This document shows positions 10,126-19,053 of a stretch of DNA of 64,000 bases, one piece after another. The stretch spans positions 1 to 64,000 of the forward strand of contig NZ_JBPESN010000005.1 of the NCBI RefSeq assembly GCF_051710625.1, given 5' to 3'. Source of the DNA: JBPESN01 sp051710625. Lineage in GTDB: Bacteria > Pseudomonadota > Gammaproteobacteria > Enterobacterales > Enterobacteriaceae. The stretch's first letter is position 1; every line of letters starts with the position of its first letter. The notes under the pieces were generated by a model. The model was not told where the DNA came from and made no database searches. It worked only from the letters and a program-made list of their open reading frames with translations. The translations under genes and the position numbers were made by a program.

Positions 10126-11854
10126 ATAAATAAGAATCGACAGCAAATCCTGGCACGCTGGCTCCGATCGCAAAGTAAGCGGGTAAACCGCTGGCTGCAC
10201 CTTTCCCTGCTGCTCGGCCTGATAAGCGCCGTTATCATCGTCGCACAGGCCTGGGCGCTGGCCGGGTTTGCTACAGGCGTTGATCATGGATAACACTCCG
10301 CGCGCCACTCTGACCGGTGGCTTTGTCGCCCTGGCGTCGTTATTTACGCTGCGCTCGGCGGTCAACTACGCTCGTGAACGGGTGGGCTTTATCGCCGGTA
10401 GTTTGCTGCGCCGCCAAATCTGTGCCCAGGTGCTGGATCGTCTCGCGCGTTTGGGGCCGGCCTGGATCCGCGGCAAGCCCGTCGGAAGCTGGAGCAGCAT
10501 GCTGCTTGAGCAAATCGAGGATATGCACGATTTCTACGCCCGCTATTTGCCGCAAATGGCGGTACTGGTGCTGGTGCTGGTGCTGGTGCTGGTGCTGGTG
10601 CTGGTGCTGGTGCTGGTGCCGCTGATGATCCTTATCGTGGTGTTTCCCATCAATTGGGCCGCGGGGCTGATTCTGTTTTTAACCGCGGAGCTGATTTCGC
10701 TGTTCATGGCGCTGGTCAGCATGGGTGCCGCTGACGCCAATCGACGCAATTTTCTGGCGCTGGCGCACCTGTCGGGCTACTTTCTCGACCGGTTACGCGG
10801 GCTGGAGACCCTGCGGCTGTTTTTTCGCGCCGAAGCGGAAACGGAAGAGCTCCGCCGCGCGACCGAGTCATTCCGTCAGCGCACCATGGAAGTGTTACGA
10901 CTGGCGTTTCTTTCCTCTGGCGTATTGGAGTTCTTTGCCTCGATTTCCATTGCCGTGGCGGCAGTGTATTTCGGCTTCTCCTACCTGGGAGAGCTGCATT
11001 TCGGCAGCTATGGAACCGGCGTCACGCTTTTGCCGGCTTTCTGGTGCTGATCCTGGCGCCGAAATTCTTTCAGCCGTTGCGCGATCTGGGGACGTTCTAC
11101 CACACCAAAGCCCAGGCGGTGGGCGCCGCGGTATCGCTGGTCTCCTTTTTGGAACATGACGATGAAGCCCAGGGCGCCGGCAGCGAACTCGCCGGACCGC
11201 TGAACTTTTCCCTCCCGGCGGGCCAGCGGGTGGCCATCGTCGCCGCTTGCGGCGTGGGCAAGAGAGCTCCCTGCTTAGCGTACTGATGGGGTTTCTGCCC
11301 TATCGCGGTGCGCTGCTGGTCAACGGCCGCGAGCTGTGCGCGTTCGCGCCGAGTCTGTGGCGTGAACGATTAAGATGGGTCAGTCAGAATCCGGCGCTGC
11401 CGGCGGTAACGCTGCGCGACAATATCCTGCTGGGCGGTGCTGGCCGCAGACGACGCGCAATTGATGCAGGCGTGAAGGATGCCTATGTGGCAGAGTTCCT
11501 CGCTGCGTTGCCCGACGGACTGGATAATGCCGTCGGCGAAGACGCCGGCCTCCTCTCCGTGGGTCAGGCGCAGCGTGTTGCCCTGGCGCGCGCGCTGATC
11601 CGCACACCTGACCTTGCTGCTGCTTGACGAGCCCACCGCCAGCCTTGATGTCCACAGCGAGCGGCTGGTGATGCGTGCGCTGGAACGCGCCACGCGCCGT
11701 CAGACCACATTACTGGTAACAACATCAGCTACAGGCCATCGCGGATTTCGACGTGGTCTGGGTGATGCACGAGGGCATCATTGCTCAAAAAGGCCCCTAT
11801 GCCGACCTTGCCGTTAGCGACGGTGATAGCTTCCTGAGCACCGGAGCTGTACCC
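10126..11854 (+). pseudogene. cydD: Cysteine/glutathione ABC exporter subunit CydD, broken
   Basis: CydDC is a heterodimeric ABC exporter of cysteine and glutathione needed for cytochrome bd assembly. Homology starts at 10126 with ATA AAT AAG, where E. coli has ATG AAT AAA (Met-Asn-Lys), so the start codon appears lost. The frame shifts near 10260, 11040, 11265, 11610 and 11730. The transmembrane part is recognisable (ARYLPQMA, MGAADANRRNFLALAHLSGY, RQRTMEVLRLAFLSSGVLEF). A nine-unit hexanucleotide run inserts alternating Leu-Val into a membrane helix. About 25 residues before LAGPLNFSLPAGQ are deleted. Walker A has decayed to AACGVGK, while LSVGQAQRVALARAL and LLLLDEPTASLD remain. About 290 bases separate it from trxB, with nothing recognised there. 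Confidence 0.93.
10565..10618 (+). repeat. Hexanucleotide microsatellite (CTGGTG)9 inside cydD
   Basis: Nine perfect tandem copies of CTGGTG encode (Leu-Val)9. Relative to E. coli CydD, where the helix reads MALAVSVPLLIVV, the run extends a predicted membrane segment. This points to slippage expansion in a gene no longer under selection. Confidence 0.95.
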
Positions 11855-13561
11855 ATGCGCGCATTCCGGCCCTATTGGGGCCCTCGCCCGCCCCCCCGGC
11901 GGACAACGACCCCTTGGCGTCTTGGCTCGCTATCCACCCGCTGCGGGCCAGCATCGGCCTGCTGACGCTCTCCGGCTGGTTCCTCGCCGGTGCGGCGACC
12001 GCGGTCGCCGCCGGTCTGTACAGCTTTAACTATATGCTGCCCGTCGCCGGCGGGCGCGGCGCGGCAATTACCCGCACCGCCGGGCGCTGGGCGGTGCGGG
12101 TAGTCAACCACGATGCCACCTTCCTCGTACTACAGCATCTGTGGCTTTACACTTTCAGCCGTATTCCTCCTCTTTCGCCCGGCGCCACCGCCCGCCTGCG
12201 CCGGGGGGAACTGCTCAATCGCCTGGTAGCGGATGTGGACACGCTGGACCATCTTTACCTGCGGGTTATCTCCCCGTTGGCGGGGGCATTGGTCGTCACG
12301 CTGACGGTGAGCGCTGGCCTCTGTCTGCTGGACCCGCGAGCGGGTTTGACCCTTGGCGCGATAATGCTGGCCATTCTGGCGCTGTTCCCACCGCTGTTTT
12401 ACCCGTGCCGGCAAACCGGTGGGCGAGGCGCTGACCACCCTGCGTGCCGGTTACCGTTTGCAACTTACCGCCTGGCTTTCCGGCAATGCCGAACTCACCC
12501 TGTACGGCGGCGCCGAACGCTACCGCCGCCGGCTGGAGGCTACCGAACAGCGCCGCCAAAGCGGGCTGGGCGCCCGGCGCTCAAAGCCTGCTGCTGCTGG
12601 TGACCGGCCTGACATTGACCTGGGTGCTGTGGCTGGTGGCCGGCGACGGGGACGGCGATGGCCCGTCCGGCCCGCTGGTGGCCCTGTTTGCTTTTGCAAT
12701 GCTTGCGGCGTTCGAGGCGTTGGGTCCGGTGGCTGACGCGTTTCAACATCTTGGACAGGTCATCGCCTGCTCCGTGCGCCTGAACAGCCTTGTCCAACAG
12801 ACGCCGGAGGTGATTTTTCCCGCGGCCGGCCCTGCGCCGGCCGCGGGCGTCTCCCTCAGCGTCAACCGGGTACGGCTTCATTATTCCCAACAGGCAGCGG
12901 CCGCCCGCCATCGATGACCTGAGCCTGACGGTCGCCGCCGGCGAGCATATCGCTCTCCTCGGCCATACCGGCAGCGACAAATTTACCCTGCTGCAATTGT
13001 TGACCCGCGTCTGGGATCCCCAGCAGGGGGAGATCCTGCTTAATGACGTGCCGCTGCGCGAGTGGAGCGAAAGCGCGAAGCGCGCGATGACCACCGTGGT
13101 GGAGCAGCGCGTCCATGTTTTCAGGGCCACGCTGCGCGATAATCTCCGCCTGGCGGCGCCGAACGCCGACGATGAGCAGCTAAGGACCATAGTGCGGCAA
13201 GTGGGTCTTGACAAACTGCTGACGGGCAAAGGGCTCAATGCCTGGCTCGGCGAGGGGGCGGGCCCTTTCCGGCCGCGAACAGCGCCGCATGGGCATCGCC
13301 CGCGCACTGCTGCACGACGCCCCGCTGTGGCTGCTCGACGAGCCCAGCGAGGGGCTGGATGCCGTTACCGAACAGCAAATACGGCACTTGCTCGGCACGC
13401 TCGGCTAAGGGCGGACGGTAGTCATTGTTACCCATCGGTTGCGGGGACTGGAACGTTTGGACCGCATTTGTATTCTGGATCGCGGCACCCTCATTGAGCA
13501 GGGAAGCCATCAGGCGCTGATGGCGCTGCGCGGACGCTATTATCACTACACCGTCCGGTAG
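11855..13561 (+). pseudogene. cydC: Cysteine/glutathione ABC exporter subunit CydC, broken
   Basis: Partner of CydD. An ATG at 11855 (MRAFRPYWG) begins the gene, and homology continues to the TAG at 13561. Recognisable parts are LTLSGWFLAGAATAVAAGLY, GELLNRLVADVDTLDHLYLR, AFQHLGQVIACSVRL, WDPQQGEILLNDVPLREW, ATLRDNLRLAAPN, and HDAPLWLLDEPSEGLDA. The frame shifts near 11880, 12410, 12560, 12905 and 13260, and a TAA interrupts LLGTLG at about 13407. Walker A has decayed from the usual GRTGCGKST to GHTGSDKFT. With cydD also lost, bd oxidase assembly and cysteine/glutathione export are probably absent unless encoded elsewhere. Confidence 0.93.
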
Positions 13562-13646
13562 AGGTATACCAGTCAGCGATAAACCCCTGCCGGCCGGTGT
13601 TTGCCTGCCGGCCTTGTTCAGATGGATTGGAGTAGTCATCGGCAGC

Positions 13647-14342
13647 ATGCGACTTTACCGGCTTTCACCCGACTCTCTGCATCTCCCACCGCCGCACGCC
13701 GCGCTCAGCGAGCCTAACGGCCTGCTGGCCTTCGGCGGTAATTTGTCGCCGCAGCGGCTGCGGCGCGCCTATCAGCTGAGGATTTTCCCCTGGTATTCCC
13801 CCGGCGACGCCATTTTGTGGTGGTCGCCGGATCCCCGTGCGGTGCTGTTTCCGCACGCGTTCCATCACAGCCGCAGTTTTAGCCGCTTCTCTCGCCGTTG
13901 CCGCTGGCGCGTCACCTTGAATCAGGCGTTCGCCGATGTGGTTGCCGCCCGCGCCGAGCGCGGCACGGAAGGCAGCTGGATCGGTCCGGAAGTCGAAATC
14001 GCCTATGGCCATTTGCATCAGCTCGGCCATGCCCATTCGATCGAAGTCTGGGACGACGAGACGCTGGTCGGCGGCATGTATGGCATGGCGCTGGGGGCGG
14101 TATTTTTTGGCGAGTCGATGTTTAGCTGCCGGCCGAACGCATCGAAATTGACGCTGGGGCGTTTTTGTCGGTATTTTATGCATCAGGGCGGAAAAATGGT
14201 AGACTGCCAAGTATTGAATACGCATACCGCATCGCTTGGCGCGCATAATATTGCGCGCGGCGATTTTCTGGCTATGGTTACGCAATTACTGCCTGAACCG
14301 CTGGCGGCCAGCTGGCTGCTGGCAACCGCAAACCCTTTTTAG
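13647..14342 (+). CDS. aat: Leucyl/phenylalanyl-tRNA-protein transferase Aat, intact
   Basis: Aat adds Leu or Phe to N-terminal Arg or Lys of proteins, creating N-degrons read by ClpS and destroyed by ClpAP. The 231-residue product begins MRLYRLSPDS. Family signatures are EPNGLLAFGGNLSPQRLRRA, IFPWYSPGDAILWWSPDPR, HAHSIEVWDDETLVGGMYG, FFGESMFS and DCQVLNTHTASLGA. I chose the ATG at 13647 because homology begins there; an in-frame codon at 13614 lies in the spacer after cydC. It is followed by infA on the same strand, as in E. coli. Intact despite lying directly downstream of the ruined cydDC. Confidence 0.95.
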   Translation: MRLYRLSPDSLHLPPPHAALSEPNGLLAFGGNLSPQRLRRAYQLRIFPWYSPGDAILWWSPDPRAVLFPHAFHHSRSFSRFSRRCRWRVTLNQAFADVVAARAERGTEGSWIGPEVEIAYGHLHQLGHAHSIEVWDDETLVGGMYGMALGAVFFGESMFSCRPNASKLTLGRFCRYFMHQGGKMVDCQVLNTHTASLGAHNIARGDFLAMVTQLLPEPLAASWLLATANPF

Positions 14343-14465
14343 CGTCCTTCCTGATTCTGAAGGGGGCAGATGATGCGGCTTTCTTCATCATTTCTTTACA
14401 TAATGAGAATTTTTCGGCATTATCTTGCGGGTTAAAAACTATGGTATTCACACCTAGAGGATTCG

Positions 14466-14684
14466 ATGGCCAAAGAAGACAATATTGAAATGCAAGGCAC
14501 CGTACTGGACACGCTGCCTAACACCATGTTCCGCGTGGAATTGGAAAACGGGCATGTGGTGACCGCGCATATCTCCGGTAAAATGCGCAAGAACTACATC
14601 CGTATCTTGACGGGCGACAAAGTCACCGTTGAGCTGACCCCGTACGATCTGAGCAAAGGCCGCATTGTCTTCCGCAGCCGCTGA
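14466..14684 (+). CDS. infA: Translation initiation factor IF-1, intact
   Basis: A 72-residue S1/OB-fold protein that occupies the ribosomal A site during initiation. The sequence starts MAKEDNIEMQGTVLDTLPN and ends GRIVFRSR, essentially the enterobacterial consensus. An AGAGG ribosome-binding site lies 5 bases upstream of the ATG. About 120 bases separate it from aat, enough for its own promoter. Confidence 0.98.
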   Translation: MAKEDNIEMQGTVLDTLPNTMFRVELENGHVVTAHISGKMRKNYIRILTGDKVTVELTPYDLSKGRIVFRSR

Positions 14685-15063
14685 GATTATCTGAGCGCGT
14701 TGCCCCGGGCGGGTTCCGGCGATGATTTTATCGGCATAATGCGCGATAATTCTCCCTGCCGCGACCCCGGAGAGTATTTCTCCTCGCCATAACGGCTGAA
14801 GAAGGCGATGACCCCGGTACCAGCTATTCGGCTGCGCAATCCGGGCTATCGCCCCTCTCATGCCGCTTCGCGTCCTGCCGCATCGGTTCCTACCCCGCTC
14901 ATCGCGACGCGCGACGCCGTCTCCTGCGCGATCATTTCCTATGTGCTTCTCACCTGCGCCGCTCTGCAAGCGTCTGTGTCCCGCCTGTTTTCCAGCGGCC
15001 TGTGCAGCACTCGGCCTTGCCGCCCCGCTTTCGCCTACGCCCGTCAAGACCGCAGCTGGGGCG
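14685..15063. other. infA-clpA convergent intergenic region
   Basis: About 380 bases lie between two convergent genes. In E. coli this gap holds the tRNA-Ser gene serW. I searched by eye for a tRNA T-loop (GTTCGAATC) and acceptor stem on both strands and found none. No open frame resembles a protein. Confidence 0.5.
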
Positions 15064-15096
15064 CAAAAAAAGGGCGATACCTTCGGGTATCGCCCT
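15064..15096 (-). terminator. Rho-independent terminator of clpA
   Basis: On the minus strand a perfect 10-bp stem (GGGCGATACC / GGTATCGCCC) closed by a CGAA tetraloop is followed by seven T. It begins 23 bases after the clpA stop codon. Confidence 0.93.
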
Positions 15097-15118
15097 GCTC
15101 AGGCCACACGGCCAGGGG

Positions 15119-17392
15119 CTAGTGCACCGCCCCTTCGGCCTTGCGTTTCTGCGCGCTAAGAAACTGGTATTTGAGCGTTTGCCTCTCTTTGTCCAGTTCC
15201 ACCCGCACCGAGCCGCCATCCACCAATGAACCAAACAGCAGCTCGTTGGCCAGTGGTTTTTTCAGATTCTCCTGCATCACGCGGGCCATCGGCCGGGCGC
15301 CCATCGCTTTGTCGTAACCTTTGTCGCTGAGCCAATTGCGCGCATCGTCTCTGACCTCCAGCGACACGCCTTTGGCGTCCAACTGCGCCTGCAGTTCGAC
15401 AATAAACTTGTCGACCACCTGCTGGATAACGTCGGTGGAGAGATGATTGAACCAGATGACGTTATCGAGACGGTTACGAAATTCCGGCGTAAACACCTTC
15501 TTGATCTCCGACATGGCGTCCGTGCTGTTATCCTGCTGAATCAGCCCTATCGACTGGCGCTGGGTTTCCTGTACGCCGGCATTGGTCGTCATCACCAGTA
15601 TCACATTACGGAAATCCGCTTTGCGGCCGTTGTTATTGGTCAGCATACCGTTATCCATGACCTGCAACAGCAGATTAAACACGTCCGGATGGGCTTTCTC
15701 GATCTCGTCAAGCAACAGCACGGAATGCGGATGCTTCAGCGCGGCGTCGGTCAGCAACCCGCCCTGATCGTAGCCCACATATCCGGGAGGCGCCCCGATC
15801 AGGCGGCTGACGGTATGCCGCTCCATGTATTCCGACATATCAAAACGCAGCAGCTCGATATCCAGCGCTTTGGCCAGTTGCACCGTGACCTCGGTTTTAC
15901 CGACGCCCGTCGGACCGGCAAACAGAAAAGATCCCACCGGCTTATGTTCCTGACTCAGCCCGGCGCGGCTCATTTTGATAGCCTCGGTCAGTACCTCGAT
16001 CGCCTTATCCTGACCGAAGACCAGCATCTTCAGACGGTCGCCCAGATTTTTCAGCACATCGCGATCGTTCGCCGACACCGTTTTCTCGGGGATACGGGCG
16101 ATACGCGCCACCACCGACTCGATATCCGCTACGTTGACGGTCTTTTTACGCTTGCTGACAGGCATCAGCTGGCTGCGGGCGCCCGCTTCATCAATAACAT
16201 CAATGGCTTTGTCCGGCAGATGGCGATCATTGATGTATTTGACCGCCAGCTCCACCGCCGCCCGTACCGCTTTGGCGGTATAGCGCACATCGTGGTGGGC
16301 TTCGTATTTGGTTTTCAGCCCGGTCAGGATTTGCACCGTTTCTTCCACGGTCGGTTCCGTAATGTCTATCTTCTGGAAACGACGCGTCAGGGCGCGGTCC
16401 TTCTCAAAGATATTGCTGAATTCCTGATACGTCGTTGAGCCCATCACGCGGATTTTGCCGCTGGAGAGCAATGGCTTAATCAGATTGGCGGCATCCACCT
16501 GCCCGCCCGACGCCGCACCAGCGCCGATGATGGTATGGATTTCGTCGATAAACAGAATGCTGTTCTGATCCTGTTCAAGCTGCTTGAGCAACGCCTTGAA
16601 CCGTTTCTCGAAATCACCGCGGTATTTGGTACCGGCAAGCAATGACCCGATGTCCAGGGAGTAAATGGCGCAGTCAGCGATGACTTCAGGCACTTCGCCG
16701 CGCACGATTCGCCAGGCAAGCCCCTCCGCGATGGCGGTTTTACCTACCCCGGATTCCCCCAGCAGCAGCGGGTTGTTTTTCCGGCGACGGCACAGAACCT
16801 GAATGGCCCGCTCCAGCTCGCGGTCGCGGCCAATCAGCGGGTCAATGCCGCCAACGCGCGCCAACTGATTAAGGTTGGTGGTGAAGTTTTCCATACGCTC
16901 CTCCCCGCCTGACTGCTCTTCGCTGACCGGCGTTTCAGGCCCGGGTGCCTGCGTCTCGTCTTTACGCGTACCGTGGGAGATAAAATTCACCACGTCCAGC
17001 CGGTTGACATCATGCTTGCGCAGCAAATAGACCGCCTGAGATTCCTGCTCGCTGAAAATCGCCACCAGCACGTTAGCGCCGGACACTTCGCTGCGTCCGG
17101 ACGACTGGACGTGGAAGACCGCCCGCTGCAGCACGCGCTGAAAACTGAGCGTGGGTTGCGTTTCACGCTCTTCATCACTTGCGGATAAGGTCGGTGTGGT
17201 TTGTTCGATAAAGGCTTCCAGTTCCTGGCGCAGGGCCACCAGATCGACCGTGCACGCCTCCAGCGCTTCGCGCGCCGCAGGGTTGCTGAGCAGGGCAAGC
17301 AGCAGATGTTCCACGGTCATAAATTCATGCCGGTGCTCACGCGCTCTGGCGAAAGCCATGTTTAAACTGAGTTCCAGTTCTTGATTGAGCAT
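15119..17392 (-). CDS. clpA: ClpA, unfoldase of the ClpAP protease, intact
   Basis: Hexameric Hsp100 ATPase that unfolds substrates for ClpP and receives N-degron cargo from ClpS. The 757-residue product has the Clp_N repeats at 1-140, then D1 with Walker A GESGVGKTA and Walker B LFIDEIHTIIGAG, and D2 with GPTGVGKTE and LLLDEIEKAHPDVF. The IGL loop that docks on ClpP is present (RQSIGLIQQDN). The ATG at 17392 is preferred over a GTG six bases upstream: an AGG ribosome-binding site lies 5 bases from this ATG, and MLNQELELSLNMAF matches the family start. It is 27 bases downstream of clpS, as in E. coli. Confidence 0.97.
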   Translation of the reverse strand: MLNQELELSLNMAFARAREHRHEFMTVEHLLLALLSNPAAREALEACTVDLVALRQELEAFIEQTTPTLSASDEERETQPTLSFQRVLQRAVFHVQSSGRSEVSGANVLVAIFSEQESQAVYLLRKHDVNRLDVVNFISHGTRKDETQAPGPETPVSEEQSGGEERMENFTTNLNQLARVGGIDPLIGRDRELERAIQVLCRRRKNNPLLLGESGVGKTAIAEGLAWRIVRGEVPEVIADCAIYSLDIGSLLAGTKYRGDFEKRFKALLKQLEQDQNSILFIDEIHTIIGAGAASGGQVDAANLIKPLLSSGKIRVMGSTTYQEFSNIFEKDRALTRRFQKIDITEPTVEETVQILTGLKTKYEAHHDVRYTAKAVRAAVELAVKYINDRHLPDKAIDVIDEAGARSQLMPVSKRKKTVNVADIESVVARIARIPEKTVSANDRDVLKNLGDRLKMLVFGQDKAIEVLTEAIKMSRAGLSQEHKPVGSFLFAGPTGVGKTEVTVQLAKALDIELLRFDMSEYMERHTVSRLIGAPPGYVGYDQGGLLTDAALKHPHSVLLLDEIEKAHPDVFNLLLQVMDNGMLTNNNGRKADFRNVILVMTTNAGVQETQRQSIGLIQQDNSTDAMSEIKKVFTPEFRNRLDNVIWFNHLSTDVIQQVVDKFIVELQAQLDAKGVSLEVRDDARNWLSDKGYDKAMGARPMARVMQENLKKPLANELLFGSLVDGGSVRVELDKERQTLKYQFLSAQKRKAEGAVH

Positions 17393-17419
17393 TGGCACCT
17401 CCCCAAATAGATTGCCTTT

Positions 17420-17740
17420 TTAGGCTTTTTCCAGCGTACAAAGCAACGGATGCTTGTTTTCCCGGGCGTAGCGGTTGACGTGAACCGCCTTGGTTTCCGC
17501 GACCTCCGCGGTATAGATTCCGCAGACGGCCTTTCCCTGATAATGGACCCTAAGCATCAGTTGCGTTGCACGTTCAACATCATAAGAAAAGAACTTTTGC
17601 AATACGTCAATAACAAATTTCATTGGAGTATAGTCGTCATTAATAAGTATGACTTTATACATAGATGGGGGTCGTACCGCATCTTTCACCTGTTCTTTAG
17701 CCAGATGCTGCTCATCCAGCTTGTCGCTTGTCTTACCCAT
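17420..17740 (-). CDS. clpS: N-degron adaptor ClpS, intact
   Basis: ClpS binds proteins bearing N-terminal Leu, Phe, Tyr or Trp and hands them to ClpA. The 106-residue product has the expected extended N-terminus (MGKTSDKLDEQHLAKEQVKD), the core YKVILINDDYTPMKFVIDVL with the substrate-pocket residues Asn-Asp-Asp, and the helix containing the pocket His (MLRVHYQGKAVCGIYTAEVA). It immediately precedes clpA on the minus strand and is divergent from cspD. Confidence 0.97.
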   Translation of the reverse strand: MGKTSDKLDEQHLAKEQVKDAVRPPSMYKVILINDDYTPMKFVIDVLQKFFSYDVERATQLMLRVHYQGKAVCGIYTAEVAETKAVHVNRYARENKHPLLCTLEKA

Positions 17741-18057
17741 CGTGTTGTTCCAACGCTAAATCATCACCGCTGCGCTAGAGCAGCCCCTTTCTTTCATCTT
17801 ACCATTGGATAATCAAAATAGCCGCCGGCAGCGTCAGGATTTTGTCCGGGTGTGCCGGCATCCGTCCGGAAAAAACGGGTTAAAGCGTTAACTGCTTCAA
17901 AGTTTGATAATGTCGTCAGCCAACTCTATAGCCATCGCTTGATCTCTTATCGCTATCCTCTAGAGTGTAGAGGCATAAGCGGATGCGGGTAATCAGCCGC
18001 TTACGACGTCAACTATCCTCATCACATAAAAGCTTCGGTTGCGAGGGATGTAGAAAC
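17741..18057. other. clpS-cspD divergent intergenic region
   Basis: This 317-base region between divergent clpS and cspD must carry both promoters and the cspD leader. AT-rich stretches lie at about 17890-17960. I cannot place a promoter with confidence, and no gene is visible. Confidence 0.5.
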
Positions 18058-18279
18058 ATGGAGACGGGTAAAGTTAAATGGTTCAATAACGCCAAAGGTT
18101 TTGGTTTTATCTGCCCGGAAAACGGCGGCGAGGATATCTTTGCGCACTATTCAACGATCCAGATGGACGGTTACCGGACGCTGAAGGCTGGACAAGTCGT
18201 CAGATTCGAGGTTCATCAGGGGCCCAAAGGGAACCATGCAAGCCTAATTGTGCCTGTTGAAACCGAGACTGTTGCCTAA
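18058..18279 (+). CDS. cspD: Cold-shock-like protein CspD, intact
   Basis: A 73-residue OB-fold single-strand nucleic-acid-binding protein; in E. coli CspD is induced in stationary phase and inhibits replication. The RNP1 motif KGFGFICPENGGEDIFAHYS and the second motif are intact. The ATG at 18058 gives METGKVKWFNNAKGF; the upstream in-frame extension to 17983 does not belong to the family. It ends in VETETVA and is followed by a strong terminator. Position next to clpS matches E. coli. Confidence 0.95.
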   Translation: METGKVKWFNNAKGFGFICPENGGEDIFAHYSTIQMDGYRTLKAGQVVRFEVHQGPKGNHASLIVPVETETVA

Positions 18280-18315
18280 ATAACGCGCCTCGCAATTTAA
18301 AGGTGTCACCGCATG

Positions 18316-18344
18316 AAATGCCAGCCTGCCCCTGGCATTTTTTT
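18316..18344 (+). terminator. Rho-independent terminator of cspD
   Basis: A perfect 8-bp stem (AATGCCAG / CTGGCATT) with a 7-base loop runs into a T tract, about 37 bases past the cspD stop. Confidence 0.9.
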
Positions 18345-18552
18345 CTGCCGCTGACACCTGCATACTCTCAAGTTATAACACTTTTCTTTTACGGCGCAAG
18401 TTTAATTATGCGATAAATCACCCGTCGCGCCACACACCGGTGGGCGAGGTGTTTTTACACAACGCTGGCCTTTACAGCGCCGGCGCTTTTCGCTAGCGTG
18501 TGGCGGTCAATCGCCTCGCTGCGCCATTGGGCCATAAGGAAGTGGTCCGTTC

Positions 18553-18910
18553 ATGTATGCCAGTATATTGCTCATTCCTTGTTCCGCTCATTGTCGGCTA
18601 TCTGCTGCCGCGCCCGCCCATCAGGTGGCTTCGGGGGGTTAACCGCGCCTTGAGCGCCATGGTGTATGTCATTTTATTCCTGATGGGCATCAGCCTGGCC
18701 TTTTTGCCCAACCTCGCCAGCAATCTGCTGCGCATCGGCGTTTATACCGCCGTCAGCGCCCTTTGTATCCTGGCGATGAATGTACTGGCGTTAGGGCTGC
18801 TGGAAAAAGCTCTGCCGTGGCGGGGCGCCGTCGCGATCGTACAAGGTTTTTTGCTCAGTCTGCTGGCGCCGGTGCTTATCGCTCTGTTTTCGGTGCACGC
18901 CAACGGCTGA
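18553..18910 (+). pseudogene. lysO: Lysine exporter LysO (YbjE), internally deleted and frameshifted
   Basis: LysO exports lysine (E. coli about 300 residues, inner membrane). The ATG at 18553 gives MYASILLI, after which a one-base shift near 18577 moves to the frame of VPLIVGYLLPRPPIRW. Homology to the N-terminal helices continues through MVYVILFLMGISLAFLPNLA to ALPWRG, then jumps straight to the last helix (VQGFLLSLLAPVLIALFSV). About 190 residues in the middle are missing without breaking this frame. E. coli has aqpZ, ybjD, ybjX and macAB between this gene and cspD; all are absent here. The combined deletion and shift make function implausible. Confidence 0.88.
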
Positions 18911-19053
18911 GCAGGCTGACGCCCTAGGTCACTCCGGCCGCCGTACTCGCGCGGCCATAATTCCTTACCCCCCCCCGCCGCCGATAAGGTCTACCCTATA
19001 ACCAGACGGCCGCCCGGCGCGGCGCTGCCGAGACATTCTCTACAGAGGTAGCC

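Noticed and set aside
15443..16438. A 331-codon open frame antisense to clpA
   Set aside because: clpA is fully conserved on the other strand; the antisense peptide is a His/Arg-rich shadow without family signatures.
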